Source of the DNA: UBA10107 sp964572885
Lineage (GTDB): Archaea > Nanobdellota > Nanobdellia > Woesearchaeales > UBA10107
Direction of reading: 5' to 3'
Assembly: GCA_964572885.1 (NCBI GenBank)
Contig: CAZNFC010000021.1
Span: forward strand, 1 to 12,576
DNA length: 12,576 nucleotides
Under the pieces are notes generated by a model, which saw only the letters and a list, made by a program, of their open reading frames with translations, was not told where the DNA came from and ran no database searches. Position 1 is the stretch's first letter, and every line of letters starts with the position of its first letter. The translations under genes and the position numbers were made by a program. Below, piece after piece: positions 11,546 through 12,576 of this stretch.

Positions 11546-12231
11546 CAAGATCAATAGTCTTTGACACAGGACCGGTGATAAGTCTTGCTACAAATAACTT
11601 ATTATGGCTCCTTGGAAAATTAAAAGAAAGATATGACGGAGATTTTCTAATCCCAAATGAAGTGGAGCTCGAATTAGTAAAAAATTCCCTTAAAATAAAA
11701 AGATTTGAATTGGAGGCTCTTCAGGTCAACAGCGAGATAAGAAAAGGCGTGTTGAAAGTTGTAAATGACTCAAGAATAGAAGCGATAAAGATGAAACTAT
11801 CTTCAATCGCAAATAACTGCTTCAAGGCAAGAGGTGTTCCTCTTAAAATAGTGCATGAAGGAGAGATGGGAGCAGTTGCTGCGGCAATCGTGTATAATTC
11901 CGACGCAATAGTCATAGATGAAAGAACCACAAGAGAACTAATAGAAAATCCTGAAAAGCTTGCTCAACTTATGAGCAGAAAACTTGAGACTAAAGTTGAG
12001 TTCAATATGGAATGTATAAAGGAGATAAGAAGCATGATTGGAGGATTAAAAGTGATACGTTCTGTTGAATTGGCTATAGCAGGATATGAATTAGGATGGT
12101 TTGATGACCTGCTTACACAGGACAGGGACGCCAGAAAGATATTAATAGAAGCTATTCTTTGGGGAATCAAGATAAGAGGAGCTGCTATATCTCAGGAAGA
12201 GATAGATAAGATTGTCAGGACAGAGAAATAA
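11542..12231 (+). CDS. PIN-domain protein, predicted ribonuclease, with a C-terminal extension
   Basis: The PIN fold covers about residues 1-140. SIVFDTGPVISLATNN supplies acidic D8, FLIPNEVELELV gives a second acidic site (E40-E44), KIVHEGEMGAVAAAIV gives E106/E108, and DAIVIDERTTRELIENP gives D121/D126. This is the layout of the COG2405-like group found with UPF0175 proteins, which cut RNA with bound Mg2+ or Mn2+. At 229 residues it is much longer than VapC toxins (about 130). The last 90 residues (GGLKVIRSVELAIAGYELGW, then LLTQDRDARKILIEAILWGI) are a helical tail with no known motif. The gene is translationally coupled to the HTH gene and followed after 28 bases by a HerA-like gene. Toxicity is unproven, and a housekeeping RNA or DNA role is possible. 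Confidence 0.82.
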   Translation: MTRSIVFDTGPVISLATNNLLWLLGKLKERYDGDFLIPNEVELELVKNSLKIKRFELEALQVNSEIRKGVLKVVNDSRIEAIKMKLSSIANNCFKARGVPLKIVHEGEMGAVAAAIVYNSDAIVIDERTTRELIENPEKLAQLMSRKLETKVEFNMECIKEIRSMIGGLKVIRSVELAIAGYELGWFDDLLTQDRDARKILIEAILWGIKIRGAAISQEEIDKIVRTEK

Positions 12232-12259
12232 TCGTGCAAACCTCATTTTCGCAAAACAA

Positions 12260-12576
12260 ATGAAAGGACAAGTCATAGGAGGGGATTACAGCAAAGTTAT
12301 TGTCAGGCAGAAATCCGATGAGAACTTAGAGATTGGAGAATTATTGGTTGCAGAAGCATATGGGCAAAAACTTTTACTTCAGGTTTTTGATTTGTTATAC
12401 GGCTCGCAGATATCTCCCCAAAATATGGAACTTATTTCCGGAATGAAGTTAGAAGAGAATACTGACTTCAAATTCATGGATATGGAATTAAGAAACTATA
12501 AATTAGCTTTGCTTAAGCCATCGATAAATCTTGATAATTTCAATTTATGCAAGACTCTTCCAAAGATATTCTCAGA
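12260..12576 (+). CDS. HerA-like ATPase, N-terminal HAS-barrel region (partial, runs off the window)
   Basis: Only 105 codons are inside the window. They read MKGQVIGGDYSKVIVRQKSD, LEIGELLVAEAYGQKLLLQV, FDLLYGSQISPQNMELISGM, LEENTDFKFMDMELRNYKLA and end TLPKIFS. The order (IGG, then IGELL, then LLYGSQ, then LISGMKLE, then LRNYKLALLKP, then PKIFS) is what I recall of the N-terminal barrel of archaeal HerA-type hexameric ATPases, in which a P-loop domain comes next. The Walker motifs are outside the window, so the ATPase call is an inference. The start lies 28 bases after the PIN stop with no separate promoter seen, which suggests one operon. Confidence 0.65.
   Translation, partial: MKGQVIGGDYSKVIVRQKSDENLEIGELLVAEAYGQKLLLQVFDLLYGSQISPQNMELISGMKLEENTDFKFMDMELRNYKLALLKPSINLDNFNLCKTLPKIFS

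Overview
The window looks like an AT-rich archaeal chromosome segment, most likely from a small-genome lineage of the DPANN type (Woesearchaeota/Pacearchaeota-like). That placement is an inference. The archaeal call is firm: the window carries GatD and GatE of the archaea-specific tRNA-dependent amidotransferase, TruD, a 'HerA-type' N-terminus and an oapA-oapB-oapC cluster. Most start codons lie 25-28 bases after the centre of a TATA-like hexamer, often TTTAAA, with no Shine-Dalgarno sequence. This is the pattern of leaderless archaeal transcripts. No stretch longer than 300 bases lacks a gene.

Layout. 1-486: C-terminal half of gatD, with a strongly GC-rich non-GatD-like first 60 bases. 483-755 (-): small Cys/His protein. 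927-1325: Lrp/AsnC regulator behind a very AT-rich, repeat-filled upstream region. 1351-1384: strong GC-rich hairpin. 1421-2839: a short gatE. 2831-3448 (-): six-helix membrane protein. 3490-3564 (-): tRNA-Arg(CCT), which shares one palindromic TATA box with divergent truD (3618-4562). 4559-6018 (-): adk followed by a UMPH-1-type pyrimidine 5'-nucleotidase, coupled by an ATGA overlap. 6059-6109: two hairpins. 6165-6926: free-standing LAGLIDADG endonuclease whose stop lies two bases from the 3' end of a tRNA-Thr(TGT) (6929-7001, -) with an unusual elbow. 7055-7648 (-): unknown conserved-looking protein. 7726-8919: OBG/YchF-type GTPase with a TGS domain. 8959-9330: possible winged-helix protein. 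9335-10864 (-): oapA, oapB, a possible 33-residue ORF inside a large inverted-repeat structure, then oapC. 10979-12576: UPF0175-like DNA-binding protein, PIN nuclease and the N-terminus of a HerA-like ATPase, apparently one operon.

How the genes fit together. Much of the window serves translation: Gln-tRNA formation by GatDE, tRNA pseudouridylation by TruD, two tRNAs and a ribosome-associated-type GTPase. adk plus the nucleotidase handle nucleotides. The most system-like parts are the right-hand PIN/HerA operon, which resembles a toxin-antitoxin pair joined to a DNA-translocase-type ATPase, and the oap cluster with its structured oapB-oapC junction. The LAGLIDADG gene packed against an atypical tRNA-Thr is the clearest sign of a mobile element.
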